The notes: generated by a model from the sequence alone, not told the origin. Shown: positions 33,979 to 45,061, counted from the first letter of the stretch. The stretch: 64,000 bases of DNA from Alteromonas salexigens (GCF_025628895.1 NZ_JAOTJC010000002.1:124001-188000); one strand, 5' to 3'. Program-made: numbers and translations.

Positions 33979-36003
33979 TTACACTTTGAACTGGCGGATA
34001 GACTGCTGCAACTCTTCGGCAAGCCGCGCCACTTCGTGGCTGGACTCAGAGGTTTGCTGAGCACCAGAGGTGGTTTCCTCGGCAATACCGACAATGGTCT
34101 CCAGCTTCTCACTGATTTCCTGCGACACCGTGTTTTGCTCGCGGGCAGACTGTTCGATTTGCGAACTGACATCGTGAGCCTTATGCACCGCTTCAGAAAT
34201 CACATCCAGCGCCTGGGTGGCTTTTTCGGTCTGAGCCACACACACTGCGGTTTGTTCTTTACCCTGATTCATCACATTCACGGCTTTTTCTGCACCGGCC
34301 TGCAACATTTCAATCATGGCATTAATTTCCTGGGTAGACTCCTGGGTGCGACTGGCCAGCGTTCTGACCTCATCGGCTACCACCGCAAAGCCGCGACCCT
34401 GTTCACCGGCCCGGGCTGCCTCGATAGCCGCGTTCAGAGCCAACAGGTTAGTCTGGTCAGCAACGCCGCGGATAACATCCAGGATCCCGCCTATAGAGGC
34501 ACTGTCCTGATGCAGCTTGTTAATTACTTCGGCAGCATCCTGTACTTCCCGGGCCAGCACTTCGATGGTGTCGCGGTTTTCCAGTGAAATCTTCCGTACG
34601 TTTTCTGCTTCAGCGTCCGCATGACGAATCTGGCTTAGCGTATCTTCCGCATTCTGCATGACCAGTTGCGAGGTAGAGTGCATTTCAGTGGTAGCCGTAG
34701 CTACCTGTGAAATCTGTGACTTCTGATCCTGAATACTGTGGGTGGTCTGGGCGGTTACCGTAGAGGTTTGCTCAGACGCGGCAGCCAGCTGCTCGGCACG
34801 GGTATTAATCCCCGCAATCAGCGACTTCAGGTTGCCAATCAGTTTATTACAGTTGCGCGCCAGTTGGCCAAACTCGTCCTGAGCAGAATCGTCAAGACGC
34901 TGGGTAAGGTCGCCTGATGAAGCGACATTCAGCAACTCGTTCACACGATAAAGCGGACGAGTAATCGCACGAACAGTAAAGTAACCAATGATAGCTGCAA
35001 TGGCGATGGAGGCGAGCACCACCACAATCACGATGACATTACCGGTGGAGACAGCGGTACTGACCTCGTCATCAATATTCTGGGCTTTTTCGTTGGCCAG
35101 CTTCAGCAGACGTTCAAGCTCCACGGTGGCCTGGTTGATATTTTCGTCCGAGGCATTCAACGCAACTTCTGCGGCATTACGGTATTCCAGACGGTCTACC
35201 TGCAGCTGCAATACCCCATTGCTGGCCGTGATGGCATTCAGGGCATCAGAAACCAGTGAATTAATTTCGTCCAGCGCGCCGGACGCATCGGCGCCATTGG
35301 CGGCCGCTACCATATCTGACAGCAGGCCGGCAACCCGTTCCACCACCAGTTCAACTTCATTGCCAATGGTCTGTGAACGTATCAGCGTGTCAGTTTTAAC
35401 GTACTCATAGGACACGGTAAGCAGCGACAACAGTGCCGTTTCCAGTTCGCTGCCAATGCGGGCGGCTTCCTGTAAGTCCGGATTATTACGCACCGCATCC
35501 ATGTCGGAGAAATCCAACAGGTAAGTAGACGCATCATCCGCGTTGTCTTCGGCCACACCCAGCTGATCGTCAATGTTGTTGCGCAGACTCATGTACAAAC
35601 GGTGGCTGTCATACATCGTTTGCACATTATCGACGTACTCGTCGTAAGTGGCTTTTACTGAGTTCAGTGAAGACTTAAGCTGCGGGTCGTTGCTGACGGC
35701 CTTAGCCAGCAAGGTATACTGTTCTTCAAAATTCTCTTTGCTGGCTTTAAAGCTTTCTTCCTTTTCATTCAGCCCGCTCAGACTTTCTTCAATGTAGGCT
35801 TCAAAGGTCAGCCGGCCCATATTCAAAAAGCTGGCTTTTAACGCATTACTGCCGGAAAGAGTTGGCAGGGCCACTTCATTCACTTCTTCGGTGGCAGAGC
35901 CGACGGAATTCAGGTTGAATAACGACACGGCACTTATGATGATCAGCAACAAACTGATAGCAAGAAAGCCGCCAATGACCCGCATGGCTACTGTAATTCT
36001 CAT
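33979..36003 (-). CDS. Methyl-accepting chemotaxis protein
   Basis: 674-residue chemoreceptor from ATG 36003 (AGGAG upstream). A membrane helix at about 8-28, a long helical periplasmic sensor region (about 30-315, coiled and Asn/Asp-rich, no Cache motif seen), a second helix at about 318-343, a HAMP domain ([25 protein letters not shown]), and the signalling hairpin with the conserved tip [25 protein letters not shown]. It senses an unknown ligand and signals through CheW/CheA. No C-terminal NWETF-like CheR tether is present (ends QQSIRQFKV). No che genes are nearby. Confidence 0.94.
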   Translation of the reverse strand: MRITVAMRVIGGFLAISLLLIIISAVSLFNLNSVGSATEEVNEVALPTLSGSNALKASFLNMGRLTFEAYIEESLSGLNEKEESFKASKENFEEQYTLLAKAVSNDPQLKSSLNSVKATYDEYVDNVQTMYDSHRLYMSLRNNIDDQLGVAEDNADDASTYLLDFSDMDAVRNNPDLQEAARIGSELETALLSLLTVSYEYVKTDTLIRSQTIGNEVELVVERVAGLLSDMVAAANGADASGALDEINSLVSDALNAITASNGVLQLQVDRLEYRNAAEVALNASDENINQATVELERLLKLANEKAQNIDDEVSTAVSTGNVIVIVVVLASIAIAAIIGYFTVRAITRPLYRVNELLNVASSGDLTQRLDDSAQDEFGQLARNCNKLIGNLKSLIAGINTRAEQLAAASEQTSTVTAQTTHSIQDQKSQISQVATATTEMHSTSQLVMQNAEDTLSQIRHADAEAENVRKISLENRDTIEVLAREVQDAAEVINKLHQDSASIGGILDVIRGVADQTNLLALNAAIEAARAGEQGRGFAVVADEVRTLASRTQESTQEINAMIEMLQAGAEKAVNVMNQGKEQTAVCVAQTEKATQALDVISEAVHKAHDVSSQIEQSAREQNTVSQEISEKLETIVGIAEETTSGAQQTSESSHEVARLAEELQQSIRQFKV

Positions 36004-36231
36004 CGGAACTCCTGATGTATCATTGTTTTTGTTATAGAGATTCTACTTTGGGTGAATTTTGACAAAATTTGAGCATAAATTCACTAACCATTCCCTACTT
36101 TTGACGTATATTATTTGGCACTTAACGCGCCACTGACATTTTTATCGACAAAACAACAGGATCCTTAAGCGAATTAACTGAAATGCGGAAGGAAAACCGG
36201 GTGCTTATTCGGCGTTGACAGTATGTATTGA
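36004..36231. other. Intergenic region upstream of the chemoreceptor
   Basis: These 228 bases lie between the chemoreceptor start and the apaH stop on the same strand and must contain the chemoreceptor promoter. I looked for a sigma-28 flagellar promoter (TAAAGTTT and GCCGATAA) and found no convincing match. AT-rich stretches exist (TTTTGACAAAATTTGAGC at 36057-36074) but no clear hexamer pair. Confidence 0.4.
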
Positions 36232-37056
36232 TTATCGCGCGGGTACTGAAATCAATTGCTGTGAATTCACTTCATAGGCGGTCATCGACTGACCCCACAC
36301 GTACCCGGTATCCAAACCGATAAACTGAGGGTGTTGAGTACGGCCATTGAGCGCCGCCCAGTGGCCAAACAGCACCCGTTCATTGTCTGCTAACTGGGGA
36401 TTCGGCGGGGTAAACCAGGGGTGCAAATTCGCCGGGGCGTCCAGGGGACTGCCCTTGGCAGTAAACTCTAATGCGTTATCCTCGTTAAGAAAACGCATTC
36501 GGGTGCAGGCGTTGATAATAAACCGGGCCCGGGCATCTCCGGACAGCGACGATTTCCACAACCGCGGTGAGTCGCCATACATATTCTGCAGCACGCTGAC
36601 CCAGTCAGGGCCTAACAGCTTATTGCTTATTTCATCGCTTAACGCCAGCAAGGTGTCGGTAGACCACGCGGGGTATAACCCGGCATGGACCATGGTATGC
36701 TGAGGATCGATTCGTTTAGCCAGTGGAAACTGGCGCAGCCACTCAATAATATCCGGCAGACGGGGGCTGTTCAGCAGATTCTCCAGCTTATCGCTGGCTT
36801 TTACCTTGCGGATCCCCTGAGTGACAGCCAGCAGATGAAGGTCGTGGTTGCCCAGCACGGCGTGGAAACGATCGCCAAGGCTCATCAGCAACTCCACTGT
36901 CGCGAGCGAGTCCTCGCCACGGGCGACCAGATCACCTACGGCACAGAGTGTATCGCGCCGGGCATCGAAGCCAACTTCATCAAGTAATGCGGTAAGACCG
37001 CCGAAACAGCCCTGGATGTCCCCGATTACGAAAGTTTTTGCCTGAGCCATAGCCAT
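36232..37056 (-). CDS. apaH: Bis(5'-nucleosyl)-tetraphosphatase, symmetrical (ApaH)
   Basis: Hydrolyses Ap4A to two ADP; also removes Np4 RNA caps. 274 residues. Calcineurin-like phosphoesterase: motif I is GDIQGCFGGL (E. coli has GDVHGC; His replaced by Gln, a substitution I recall in other ApaH proteins), then GDLVARGEDSLATVE, GNHDLHLLAV, the MVHAGLYPAWS segment, and FGHWAALNG. Last gene of the lptD-surA-pdxA-rsmA-apaG-apaH operon, four bases after apaG. Confidence 0.95.
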   Translation of the reverse strand: MAMAQAKTFVIGDIQGCFGGLTALLDEVGFDARRDTLCAVGDLVARGEDSLATVELLMSLGDRFHAVLGNHDLHLLAVTQGIRKVKASDKLENLLNSPRLPDIIEWLRQFPLAKRIDPQHTMVHAGLYPAWSTDTLLALSDEISNKLLGPDWVSVLQNMYGDSPRLWKSSLSGDARARFIINACTRMRFLNEDNALEFTAKGSPLDAPANLHPWFTPPNPQLADNERVLFGHWAALNGRTQHPQFIGLDTGYVWGQSMTAYEVNSQQLISVPAR

Positions 37057-37060
37057 CCTG

Positions 37061-37438
37061 CTAGTTAATTACGTTTGGCAGGGCCAGCCGGAAAACATCA
37101 ATAGGCACCCTGAACAGGCCGCCATCGGGCCCCTGCATTTCATAGTAGCCTTGCATATTGCCCACGGGCGTGTCGAGAATGGCGCCACTGGTATACGAAA
37201 ACGTTGCCCCCGGCGCTATTTTGGGTTGCTTCCCAACCACACCACTGCCCTGAACTTCAGACGTTTTCCCGTCAGAGTCAGTGATCTGCCAGTAGCGGTT
37301 GATTAACTGCACAGGCACATCGCTGTGGTTAATAATGGTTATCTCGTAGGCAAACGCATACTGTACCGAGTCGGGTGGCAGGTGATCCGGTAAATGCCGG
37401 GTCACCACCTGAACTTCAATGGTCGGATCGTCAGCCAT
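37061..37438 (-). CDS. apaG: ApaG, Co2+/Mg2+ efflux-associated protein
   Basis: 125 residues from ATG 37438, the same length as E. coli ApaG; the frame also opens at 37453 but that start is inside rsmA and non-family. The small beta-sandwich domain has FAYEITIINHSDVPVQLINRYWQITDSDGKTSEVQGSGVVGKQP and MQGYYEMQGPDG. It is conserved next to rsmA and apaH; the function is not known, although E. coli mutants have altered cobalt resistance. The ATG overlaps the rsmA stop by one base (TAATG). Confidence 0.94.
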   Translation of the reverse strand: MADDPTIEVQVVTRHLPDHLPPDSVQYAFAYEITIINHSDVPVQLINRYWQITDSDGKTSEVQGSGVVGKQPKIAPGATFSYTSGAILDTPVGNMQGYYEMQGPDGGLFRVPIDVFRLALPNVIN

Positions 37439-38262
37439 TATTCGCCTGGCCACTCGCGGTCGGTCACGGCATTAGCAATGGCCGCAAAATCTTGCAGCGA
37501 CAACACTTCGGCCCGGGCTGTAGGGTTTAATCCCAGCGCCTTAATATCGGCTTCGGAAATGCAGTCCCGTAATGAGTTACGAATGGTTTTACGACGCTGG
37601 TTAAACGCCTGGGCAATCACCCGCTCCAGGGTGGTAACCGATTGTACCTCTACAGGCGGTTCTGCATGGGGGGTCAGTCTGACCACCGCGGAGTCCACCT
37701 TCGGGGGGGGCTTGAAAGCGCCGGGCGGTACGTTCAGTACGGGCACAACCTGACAGTAATACTGCGCCATGACGGACAAACGCCCGTAATTTTTAGAGCC
37801 CGGGCCGGCTGCCAGTCGTGTTACCACCTCTTTTTGCAGCATGAAGTGCATGTCTTTGATGTCAGTAGTGAAATCAAAGAGATGGAACATCAGCGGTGTA
37901 GAGATGTTGTACGGCAGATTACCGAACACGCGCAGTGGCTGGCCAGCATTCGGCGCGTTGGCGAGCACGCTGGAAAAATCCAGGGTCAGCGCGTCTTGTT
38001 CAATAATGGTGAGTTTATCGCCATGAAACGGATGGTGGCGCAGGCGCTTGGCCAGATCGCGGTCCAGTTCCACCACGGTAAGTTTGTCGACGCGTTCGCA
38101 AACAGGATCGGTGATGGCGCCCAATCCGGGCCCGATTTCAACGAGGTTCTCACCGTTTTGCGGATTAATGGCCGCGACAATCTTGTCTATCACGTATTCG
38201 TCGTGCAGAAAGTTCTGACCGAAGCGCTTACGTGCTGTATGACCTAAATGTGTTTTACTCAT
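37438..38262 (-). CDS. rsmA: 16S rRNA (adenine1518/1519-N6)-dimethyltransferase RsmA (KsgA)
   Basis: Dimethylates two adjacent adenines in the 3'-terminal helix of 16S rRNA late in small-subunit assembly. 274 residues. SAM-binding domain with [35 protein letters not shown], the QDALTLDF motif and catalytic [10 protein letters not shown], and a C-terminal helical domain. The start overlaps the pdxA stop (ATGA). Fourth gene of the operon from lptD. Confidence 0.97.
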   Translation of the reverse strand: MSKTHLGHTARKRFGQNFLHDEYVIDKIVAAINPQNGENLVEIGPGLGAITDPVCERVDKLTVVELDRDLAKRLRHHPFHGDKLTIIEQDALTLDFSSVLANAPNAGQPLRVFGNLPYNISTPLMFHLFDFTTDIKDMHFMLQKEVVTRLAAGPGSKNYGRLSVMAQYYCQVVPVLNVPPGAFKPPPKVDSAVVRLTPHAEPPVEVQSVTTLERVIAQAFNQRRKTIRNSLRDCISEADIKALGLNPTARAEVLSLQDFAAIANAVTDREWPGE

Positions 38263-39242
38263 TGTTGATGACTTGCCAGTTCGATGGCTTTTTGAATTGC
38301 TTTCTTAAAACTGCCTGGGTCAGCATTACCGGTACCGGCCAATTCCAGAGCCGTACCGTGATCTACCGACGTTCTGACGAAGGGCAGACCCAGAGTGATG
38401 TTAACCGCGGCCCCAAAGCCTTTGTATTTGAGTACCGGTAATCCCTGGTCGTGATACATCGCCAGCACCACGTCAGCTTCCGCCAGATATTTTGGCTGGA
38501 ATATGGTGTCGGCCGGCAACGGGCCAGTCAGTGCGATGCCCTCAGCACGTAGTTCGTCCAGTGCCGGTTGAATCGTGCGGATCTCTTCTGTGCCGATGTG
38601 GCCGTCTTCGCCAGCGTGAGGGTTAAGGCCACATACGTAAATCTGTGGCTGCTCAATACCGAATTTCAGCTTGAGATCAGTATTGATGATGCGGATAACC
38701 TTATGCAGCCGTTCGCGGGTAATTGCCTTGGCCACGTATTCCAGCGGAATGTGGGTGGTCGCCAGTGCCACATTCAGTCCTTCAGTGGACAGCAGCATCA
38801 CCACATCCATGGTATTCGACTGGTGCGCAAAAAATTCGGTATGGCCACTGAAGGACACGCCGGACTTATTGATAATGCCTTTGTGCACCGGACCGGTCAC
38901 CACCGCATCGAAGGTGCCGTCCATATTCGCCTGACATGCCTGACGTAACGTTTCGACCACATAGCCGCCGTTTTCGCTGTCCAGCTCGCCGGGCACGGTA
39001 GGTTTAGCGATATCGACCTGATGGATATACACGCTCCCCGGAGGAAGCACTGCGTCGCTGTCTTCAGTGAAGGGCACCAGCGTCAGCGGCAAGCCTAGCT
39101 GTTCGGCTCGCGCCTGCATCATATCTGCGTCGGCGAACACCACCAGGCGGGCGTCCCATTGCTGCTGAATCAGTGCAATGGTCAGATCCGGACCGATACC
39201 GGCCGGCTCGCCTGGAGTGATAGCTAGGGTAATGGCTGTCAT
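38259..39242 (-). CDS. pdxA: 4-hydroxythreonine-4-phosphate dehydrogenase PdxA
   Basis: Oxidises 4-phosphohydroxy-L-threonine in pyridoxal phosphate synthesis; its product condenses with deoxyxylulose phosphate by PdxJ, also encoded in this window at 48792. I take ATG 39242 ([19 protein letters not shown]), giving 327 residues near the E. coli length of 329; an in-frame TTG at 39263 overlaps the surA stop and is less likely. Metal- and substrate-binding segments include [30 protein letters not shown] and [13 protein letters not shown]. Confidence 0.96.
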   Translation of the reverse strand: MTAITLAITPGEPAGIGPDLTIALIQQQWDARLVVFADADMMQARAEQLGLPLTLVPFTEDSDAVLPPGSVYIHQVDIAKPTVPGELDSENGGYVVETLRQACQANMDGTFDAVVTGPVHKGIINKSGVSFSGHTEFFAHQSNTMDVVMLLSTEGLNVALATTHIPLEYVAKAITRERLHKVIRIINTDLKLKFGIEQPQIYVCGLNPHAGEDGHIGTEEIRTIQPALDELRAEGIALTGPLPADTIFQPKYLAEADVVLAMYHDQGLPVLKYKGFGAAVNITLGLPFVRTSVDHGTALELAGTGNADPGSFKKAIQKAIELASHQQ

Positions 39243-39259
39243 AGTGGCGCGATTATCTC

Positions 39260-40543
39260 TCAAGAGTCCAGCACTTCAATGTAAGCAGCATCACGCATTT
39301 CACGTAACCAGGCTTCTGTTTCTTCCGCAAATTTACGGTTAAAAATGAGTTGGTGTGCCTTGTCTTCTTTACGACGCTCGGTGGCATCGTCAATACGACG
39401 GTCGTTTAACTGAATCAGATGCCAGCCGTGAGATGAGCGTACCGGATCACTGAACTCACCGGGTTCAAGTGCCGCCAGCGCATCGCGGAACGCAGGCACG
39501 TAGTTGGTAGGATCGGCCCAGCCCAGTTCACCGCCGCGCAGGGCGGAGCCCGGATCCGCGGAATGTTCTTTCGCCAGTTCGGCAAAATCAGCTTCGTCGT
39601 TCATCAGCTGTTCTTTAAATTTAATCAGCTGCTGGCGGGCTTTTTCCTCGCTCAGAATAATCGACGGCTTAATAAGAATATGACGGGCATTCACTTCTTC
39701 TACAGTGACGGTTTCAATGCCCCGGGTATCCATAATTTTCAGAATGTGAAAACCGGCGCCGCTGCGAATAGGCCCAATCAACTCACCGGCCTTTTTACCC
39801 TGTACGGCTTCGGCAAATAAGGTGGGCATAGAGTTAATGTTCAGCCAGCCCATATCACCACCTTCCAGTGCTTCTGAACCAGAGGAGGAGGCCAGTGCAA
39901 TTTTGGCAAAGTCTGAACCGCCGTTAAGCAGCTCCAGCACTTTATCCGCACGCTCCCGGGACTCGGTGACATCTTCGTCGCTGGGCTCGGGTGGGAAACC
40001 AATCAGGATATGGCCTAAACGGTATTCAGCCTGCTCGGCGCCCTGTTCTTCCATCAGGTTAACCAGCGTATCCACTTCCTGATCAGTGATGTAGATACGG
40101 CGACGCACATTCGCGCGGCGTACTTCACCCATGATCATTTCTTCGCGAATATTTTCGCGGTAGTCTTCATACGCCACGCCCTCTTCACGTAACTGAAAGC
40201 GTAAATCTTCCACGGTGGCATCCTGGTTGGCCGCAATATTAGCAATGGTTTGCTCAAGCTGCGGATCGCTAATGCGGATCCCCATGCGCTCAGCCATCTG
40301 CATTTGCAGGCTCTTCATGATCAGTCGCTCAATAGCCTGCGTGCGCAGGGCCCGGTCTGACGGCAATTGTTGATCATTCAGCGCGGCATTCTTTTTTACC
40401 TCTGAAACCAGCGCTTCAATTTCACTTTCCAAAATAACACCCTGATCAACGATCACGGCCACTTTGTCCAGCATGACTTCCTGCGCAACGGAGGAAAAAC
40501 TCAGTAGCGCACTTAAACACAATGCCCGAAATAAGAACTTCAT
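39260..40543 (-). CDS. surA: Periplasmic chaperone/peptidyl-prolyl isomerase SurA
   Basis: Escorts outer-membrane proteins to the BAM complex. ATG 40543 gives 427 residues with a signal peptide (to about 21, SSVAQE). Domains: N-terminal chaperone (about 22-165), two parvulin domains (about 170-270, [10 protein letters not shown]; and about 280-380, ARHILIKP with HGWHLIQL) and a C-terminal helix returning to the chaperone core. It lies 59 bases from lptD, whose product it helps fold. Confidence 0.96.
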   Translation of the reverse strand: MKFLFRALCLSALLSFSSVAQEVMLDKVAVIVDQGVILESEIEALVSEVKKNAALNDQQLPSDRALRTQAIERLIMKSLQMQMAERMGIRISDPQLEQTIANIAANQDATVEDLRFQLREEGVAYEDYRENIREEMIMGEVRRANVRRRIYITDQEVDTLVNLMEEQGAEQAEYRLGHILIGFPPEPSDEDVTESRERADKVLELLNGGSDFAKIALASSSGSEALEGGDMGWLNINSMPTLFAEAVQGKKAGELIGPIRSGAGFHILKIMDTRGIETVTVEEVNARHILIKPSIILSEEKARQQLIKFKEQLMNDEADFAELAKEHSADPGSALRGGELGWADPTNYVPAFRDALAALEPGEFSDPVRSSHGWHLIQLNDRRIDDATERRKEDKAHQLIFNRKFAEETEAWLREMRDAAYIEVLDS

Positions 40544-40602
40544 ACACACTCTTTTTAGTTGTTAGATTCCCCTGGCCAACCCGGTGGGCCTGCGCAGGGC
40601 GG

Positions 40603-42840
40603 TTAATTTAAACTATATGGTTGCCGATAGCCAAACATGCCGTCTTCCAGCATACGTCGACTGGAGCCCGATGACCCCATTCCCTTGAAAATGAATTGCA
40701 GCGAAATACCTGATTCGTACTCGTCACTGGCCTGCATGCCCCCTGCGGCGTAGCGGTTGCTCAGAAAACGCTGAGCGACAACCTGAATGGCCCAGCAACA
40801 TGACTCGTACTGAATTCCCAGGTAGTTCTCAATGCTTCTGTCACGCTCCAGGTCGCGGTACGTGCGGCCTACCAGGTGCCAGTTTTTCGCTACCGGCCAA
40901 CTGGCCGACACGCCAGCCTGATCGATCATTTCCCCGGACAGGTCACGAACAAACCGGTGGGTAAACTGCACCAGACTTTCGTTATCACGACGATACTCCA
41001 GCGCTACGCCACTGCGCTCTACTTTGTCGGTATCGGTAGTAACCTGCATGTCGGTATGAAAATACCAGGTGTTGCTCAGGCGCCAGTCTACTTCTCCTGC
41101 CAGAGCAGAACGGTCTTCTTCTTTGGTTGCCGCAATCAGACGGTTTTTTTCAAGGTAGAATATCTGACCCAGGCTCACCACAAATTGTTCCCGGTTGGCA
41201 CTATCAATTATTCGGCTGGTGACACCCAGCGTTATCTGATTGTTGTCACTGATGCGATCCAAGCCGGTAAATTCCTGACCACGGAATAACCCGTCAACGT
41301 CGGTGAGCAGGACTGTGGAGTCGTAGGTGCCAATGCTTGCCTGGTCTTCGTATGAGGTATACAAATACTGGAGTTTCGGTTCCAGAGTCATGATGGACCC
41401 ATTGCCCAGCCATTGCGTGTCCCGCTCAAAATACAGGGCCGAGAAAAGACGAAACTGGCCCAGGGTGCGGTTCACTTCTTCTTCCAGCTCAGTTCCGGCC
41501 ACGTTGTCTTGCTGGTAATACGTATTCAAGAGGGTCGCCTCGGCAGTAATTTCACCCCATTGCCGCTGGTAAGGCAGCGCCAGAGTGGGCGCCAGATGCC
41601 AGCGCAGCGCCTCTGGGGCGGCGTCTTGTGTATTGTCGAAATAGGCCAGTTCTGAGTCGACTCGAAACTCCAGGTAGTCGCCTAACCCGGTGGTATAGTT
41701 GAGTCTGGCTTCCGGTAAGGCCCGGTAGGTATTAGGGAAATCACCAATAACCACAAAGTCTTTCAGCGCCAGGTCCATGGTCAGCGATGGGGAATAGTAG
41801 TTAAATGCCAGCGTGCGGTATAAATGCGTGTCTGCGCGATTATAAAAATTGGAGCCAAGGTCGACGATGTAGTTATCGTCACTCATGCCGTTTACATCAA
41901 CATGCATTTCCCAGTTGTCGCTGAGCAAACCGTGATGTTCCACCCGGTAAAAGTAGCGATCCATTTCATTGCTGAGATCCCGGTCACTGGGCAGATATTC
42001 CAGATTAACCTGGCCGTAACTGGCCTCGGTTAGGTACCGGAATTCGGTTTTAAGCTGAATGCCGCGTTTGCTCATGACACGGGGAGAAATCGTCATGTCA
42101 TAATTGGGCGCCATGTTCCAGTAAAAGGGCTGTTCATAGTCAACGCCAGTGTTGCTGGAGCTGGTAATTTCCGGAAACAACAGCCCGGTCTGGCGTTGAT
42201 CGCTCACCGGAAAGGCAAAGTAGGGCAGATAAAAGACCGGCACACCGCCCAAATAGAACCGGGTATGCTTGGCCTGGCCCCAGACAGTCCCTTTCTCAAT
42301 ACTAATTTCGCTGGCCCGGATAGACCAGTCTTCATCGCCGGGAGGGCAGGTGGTAAAACTGACATCACTCAGGATCAGGCCCTGATCGGTATCCAGCAAA
42401 ATATTATCTGCAGCACCGCGGCCGGCCACACCAGATAACTGATAACGGGTGTTGGTAAGCTCCAGGCGTTCTTCACTCTGATCCAGAGAAATTGCATCAG
42501 AGTTAACCCGTAGCTGCTTATCCTGATACTGCACGTCGCCTTCGGCAAACATATCCCGGCCGTTTTCGTTGACCTGTGCCTGGTTGGCGCGAATAGTGGC
42601 ACTGTCTGATGTGATATCGACGTTGCCGGAGAACAGGGCTACCTGGTTTTCAATAATTTCGGTGCGGTTGGCTTCCACTTTGACGTGCCCACGGGGCATA
42701 AGCTGTTGGCTGGAAAACCGCACGGGCTCCACGCTACACGTTTGAAGTGCAGAGTCAGTAGGTGCGGAAGTAACAGATTGCGCAGCAATGGTGTGAGTAG
42801 TCAGACCCGCCAGAACCAGCAAGGCGCAGTGTTTTTTCAT
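40603..42840 (-). CDS. lptD: LPS-assembly protein LptD
   Basis: Outer-membrane beta-barrel that inserts lipopolysaccharide into the outer leaflet together with LptE. 745 residues with a signal peptide (about 1-20). N-terminal OstA-like jellyroll (about 50-210; VALFSGNVDITSDSATIRANQAQVN) and the large barrel. Cysteines at about 35 (QTCSVEP), about 168 (TTCPPGD) and the adjacent pair in YESCCWAIQ provide the two disulphides. Head of the lptD-surA-pdxA-rsmA-apaG-apaH operon, with a good promoter at 42974-43002. Confidence 0.97.
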   Translation of the reverse strand: MKKHCALLVLAGLTTHTIAAQSVTSAPTDSALQTCSVEPVRFSSQQLMPRGHVKVEANRTEIIENQVALFSGNVDITSDSATIRANQAQVNENGRDMFAEGDVQYQDKQLRVNSDAISLDQSEERLELTNTRYQLSGVAGRGAADNILLDTDQGLILSDVSFTTCPPGDEDWSIRASEISIEKGTVWGQAKHTRFYLGGVPVFYLPYFAFPVSDQRQTGLLFPEITSSSNTGVDYEQPFYWNMAPNYDMTISPRVMSKRGIQLKTEFRYLTEASYGQVNLEYLPSDRDLSNEMDRYFYRVEHHGLLSDNWEMHVDVNGMSDDNYIVDLGSNFYNRADTHLYRTLAFNYYSPSLTMDLALKDFVVIGDFPNTYRALPEARLNYTTGLGDYLEFRVDSELAYFDNTQDAAPEALRWHLAPTLALPYQRQWGEITAEATLLNTYYQQDNVAGTELEEEVNRTLGQFRLFSALYFERDTQWLGNGSIMTLEPKLQYLYTSYEDQASIGTYDSTVLLTDVDGLFRGQEFTGLDRISDNNQITLGVTSRIIDSANREQFVVSLGQIFYLEKNRLIAATKEEDRSALAGEVDWRLSNTWYFHTDMQVTTDTDKVERSGVALEYRRDNESLVQFTHRFVRDLSGEMIDQAGVSASWPVAKNWHLVGRTYRDLERDRSIENYLGIQYESCCWAIQVVAQRFLSNRYAAGGMQASDEYESGISLQFIFKGMGSSGSSRRMLEDGMFGYRQPYSLN

Positions 42841-42973
42841 GCTCAGGTGAGTAGCCCGTATTCATTCTGACAGCCAGTGTTGTACCGGGAGTGTCCCGGA
42901 AACCTGACTGTGTGCCCTAAAAAACGTCGTCGACTGACAGACGGCCTGCAGCCCGCAGAGGATTATTGCGCCA

Positions 42974-43002
42974 ATTCTAAGTGCTTATGGCTTAATAACC
43001 AA
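42974..43002 (-). promoter_or_regulatory. Sigma-70 promoter of the lptD operon
   Basis: Read on the minus strand: TTGGTT (43002-42997), a 17-base spacer, then TAGAAT (42979-42974). Both hexamers are 4-5 of 6 to consensus at the ideal distance, about 134 bases before the lptD start. No sigma-E site (GGAACTT and TCTGA) was found in the 328-base gap to djlA. The rest of that gap (42841-43168) must hold the djlA promoter, which I cannot place with confidence. Confidence 0.65.
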
Positions 43003-43168
43003 CCTGTAGCGTAAAAAAAACATCGATCCCGGGCGGCTTCTTTTTGTCTGATGCATTGGTTATAGTGCATTTGCCCACATTTTTCAGCAGTAGCCGCTGA
43101 CAGGTTTGATGCCGCATCCGGCGGAAAGTCAGTGACATACCCTAATAAAGTAACAGGAGCGATGTGCT

Positions 43169-44023
43169 ATGGCGTTTTGGGGAAAAATCCTCGGTCTTGT
43201 GTTTGGTTTTATGTTTCTCAAAATACCCGGCGCCATAATTGGGTTGGTAGTGGGGCATCTGTTTGACAAGGCCTATAGTCAGGATTTCAGCCGCTTAGGT
43301 GGATTCGGTCGTTTTTTTGCTGATCAGGACAGTCTTAAACAACAGGCGGTATTTTTTCACAGTTTGTTTTCCTCGCTGGGGCATCTGGCAAAGTCCGACG
43401 GACAAGTCACGCAACGTGAAATTCAGATTGCCACCGCACTAATGGACGATATGCAACTTACCGGTGATGCCCGTAAAGAGGCGCAGGATGCCTTTCGCGA
43501 AGGCAAGGCGCGGGATTTTCCTCTGCAGGAAAACCTGCGGGGGTTGCATGAGGCCTGCCACGGCCGCCGGGATATCTTACAGGTCTTTTTGGAGATCCTC
43601 ATTCAGGCCGCCTTCGCGGACGGCGAATTGTCTCAGGAAGAGTACAACGTACTGGAAAAGGTTGCCCGGCTGTTAGGCTTCCGGCGCCGGGATCTGGATT
43701 ACCTGATCTCCATGTTCGAAGCGGAACTTCGTTTCCGGCAGCGGAGTGAGGCCGGTCAGCAGTCTCACCAGCGCCGCCGCCAGCATCAGCAGCGCCCCTA
43801 TTCCGACACCCAGTCACTGGCAGATGCCTACAAAATTATTGGGGTGAGTGAAACCGCTGACGAAAAAACTGTAAAGCGTGCTTATCGTAAACGGATGGCA
43901 GAACATCACCCCGACAAACTGGTCTCAAAAGGGCTGCCGCAGCAAGCCATGGAAATTGCTAAAGCCAAGGCCCAGGACATTCAGTCGGCCTATGAATTGA
44001 TTAAAGAAAAGCGTGGTTTCTGA
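43169..44023 (+). CDS. djlA: Co-chaperone DjlA
   Basis: Membrane-anchored DnaJ-like protein that stimulates DnaK. 284 residues: an N-terminal membrane helix with glycine-rich face (about 6-31, GKILGLVFGFMFLKIPGAIIG), a TerB-like helical domain (about 55-180), a Gln/Arg-rich linker (QQSHQRRRQHQQR), and a C-terminal J domain (about 215-284) with the AEHHPDK HPD motif. CAGGAG precedes the ATG. Divergent from lptD, an arrangement also found in E. coli. Two bases separate it from xerD. Confidence 0.95.
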   Translation: MAFWGKILGLVFGFMFLKIPGAIIGLVVGHLFDKAYSQDFSRLGGFGRFFADQDSLKQQAVFFHSLFSSLGHLAKSDGQVTQREIQIATALMDDMQLTGDARKEAQDAFREGKARDFPLQENLRGLHEACHGRRDILQVFLEILIQAAFADGELSQEEYNVLEKVARLLGFRRRDLDYLISMFEAELRFRQRSEAGQQSHQRRRQHQQRPYSDTQSLADAYKIIGVSETADEKTVKRAYRKRMAEHHPDKLVSKGLPQQAMEIAKAKAQDIQSAYELIKEKRGF

Positions 44024-44025
44024 CA

Positions 44026-44931
44026 ATGACCACCCTGTCTGAAGCGAACCAGCGCAGCATTGATGCCTTTATTGACATGCTCTGGCTGGAAAAAGGTCTG
44101 AGCGATCACACGCAGCAAAGCTATCGTACCGATCTGACTAAGCTGGCGCTGTATTGTCAGGCACAAGGGCTTAAAGATGTGACTCTGGCAACCACGGAAA
44201 TGGTGCAGGATTACCTGCATGATCGTCATCAACGGAAGCTGGCTGCGCGCAGTACGCAGCGAGCAATGAGTGCCATGCGCGCCTTCTATGTTTATCAGGT
44301 CGCGCAGCATCAGCGGGTAGACAATCCCATTACGCCGTTAAGAAATCCCCGGCTGCCACAGTCGTTACCTTCATCGCTCAGTGAGCGTCAGGTGGATGAT
44401 TTGCTGGACGCGCCGGATATTAGTGATCCCATTGAGTGCCGTGACCGCTGTATGCTGGAGGTGCTGTACGCAACCGGGTTACGGGTCAGCGAATTAATCG
44501 GTTTACGACATGATCAGGTCAGCATACAACAGGGCGTGGTACGGGTAACCGGCAAGGGTAACAAAGAGCGGCTGGTGCCCCTCGGAGAAGACGCGGTGGA
44601 CTGGATTGAGCGTTATACCCGGCAGGCCAGACCCGCATTGGTCAAACATAGTACGGATGTGCTGTTTGTGAGTAAGCGGGGCGTGCAGATGACCCGCCAG
44701 ACCTTCTGGCATCGTATCAAGCAGTACGCGGTGAGGGCGGGCATTGAGCAGCATTTGTCCCCTCATACTTTGCGCCACGCTTTTGCCACCCACTTGTTGA
44801 ATCATGGGGCGGATCTGCGGGTCGTACAGATGTTGCTGGGTCATGCCGATTTGTCCACGACGCAAATTTATACCCACGTGGCCACCGAACGTCTGCAGAA
44901 TTTAATTCACTCTCACCACCCCCGTGGGTAA
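44026..44931 (+). CDS. xerD: Site-specific tyrosine recombinase XerD
   Basis: With XerC resolves chromosome dimers at dif. 301 residues: SAM-like N-terminal domain (about 10-95) and the catalytic domain with RDRCMLEVLYATGLRVSELIGL (first catalytic Arg), the KGNKERLVPLG lysine, SPHTLRHAFATHLLNHGADLRVVQMLLGH (His, Arg, His) and nucleophile Tyr in STTQIYTHV. Followed by dsbC and recJ, the same order as E. coli, which confirms XerD rather than XerC. Confidence 0.96.
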   Translation: MTTLSEANQRSIDAFIDMLWLEKGLSDHTQQSYRTDLTKLALYCQAQGLKDVTLATTEMVQDYLHDRHQRKLAARSTQRAMSAMRAFYVYQVAQHQRVDNPITPLRNPRLPQSLPSSLSERQVDDLLDAPDISDPIECRDRCMLEVLYATGLRVSELIGLRHDQVSIQQGVVRVTGKGNKERLVPLGEDAVDWIERYTRQARPALVKHSTDVLFVSKRGVQMTRQTFWHRIKQYAVRAGIEQHLSPHTLRHAFATHLLNHGADLRVVQMLLGHADLSTTQIYTHVATERLQNLIHSHHPRG

Positions 44932-45061
44932 CGATGAAGCAAATACCGCAGGCGCCGAACGGGTCTGTGCAGCCGACATGGCTGTGGTAGGATGCGGGCA
45001 GAATGAAATTTTTTTGGTCCGGACAGGGTCTGGATAAATACACTATCTTCAGGAGTATTGT

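Noticed and set aside
36232-37056. Inactive ApaH because of GDIQGC instead of GDVHGC
   Set aside because: All other metal-binding motifs are intact and I recall Gln at this position in other ApaH proteins, so I do not call it a loss of function.
42841-43168. Sigma-E promoter for lptD-surA
   Set aside because: No GGAACTT/TCTGA pair with 16-17 base spacing was found on the minus strand; a sigma-70-type pair fits better.
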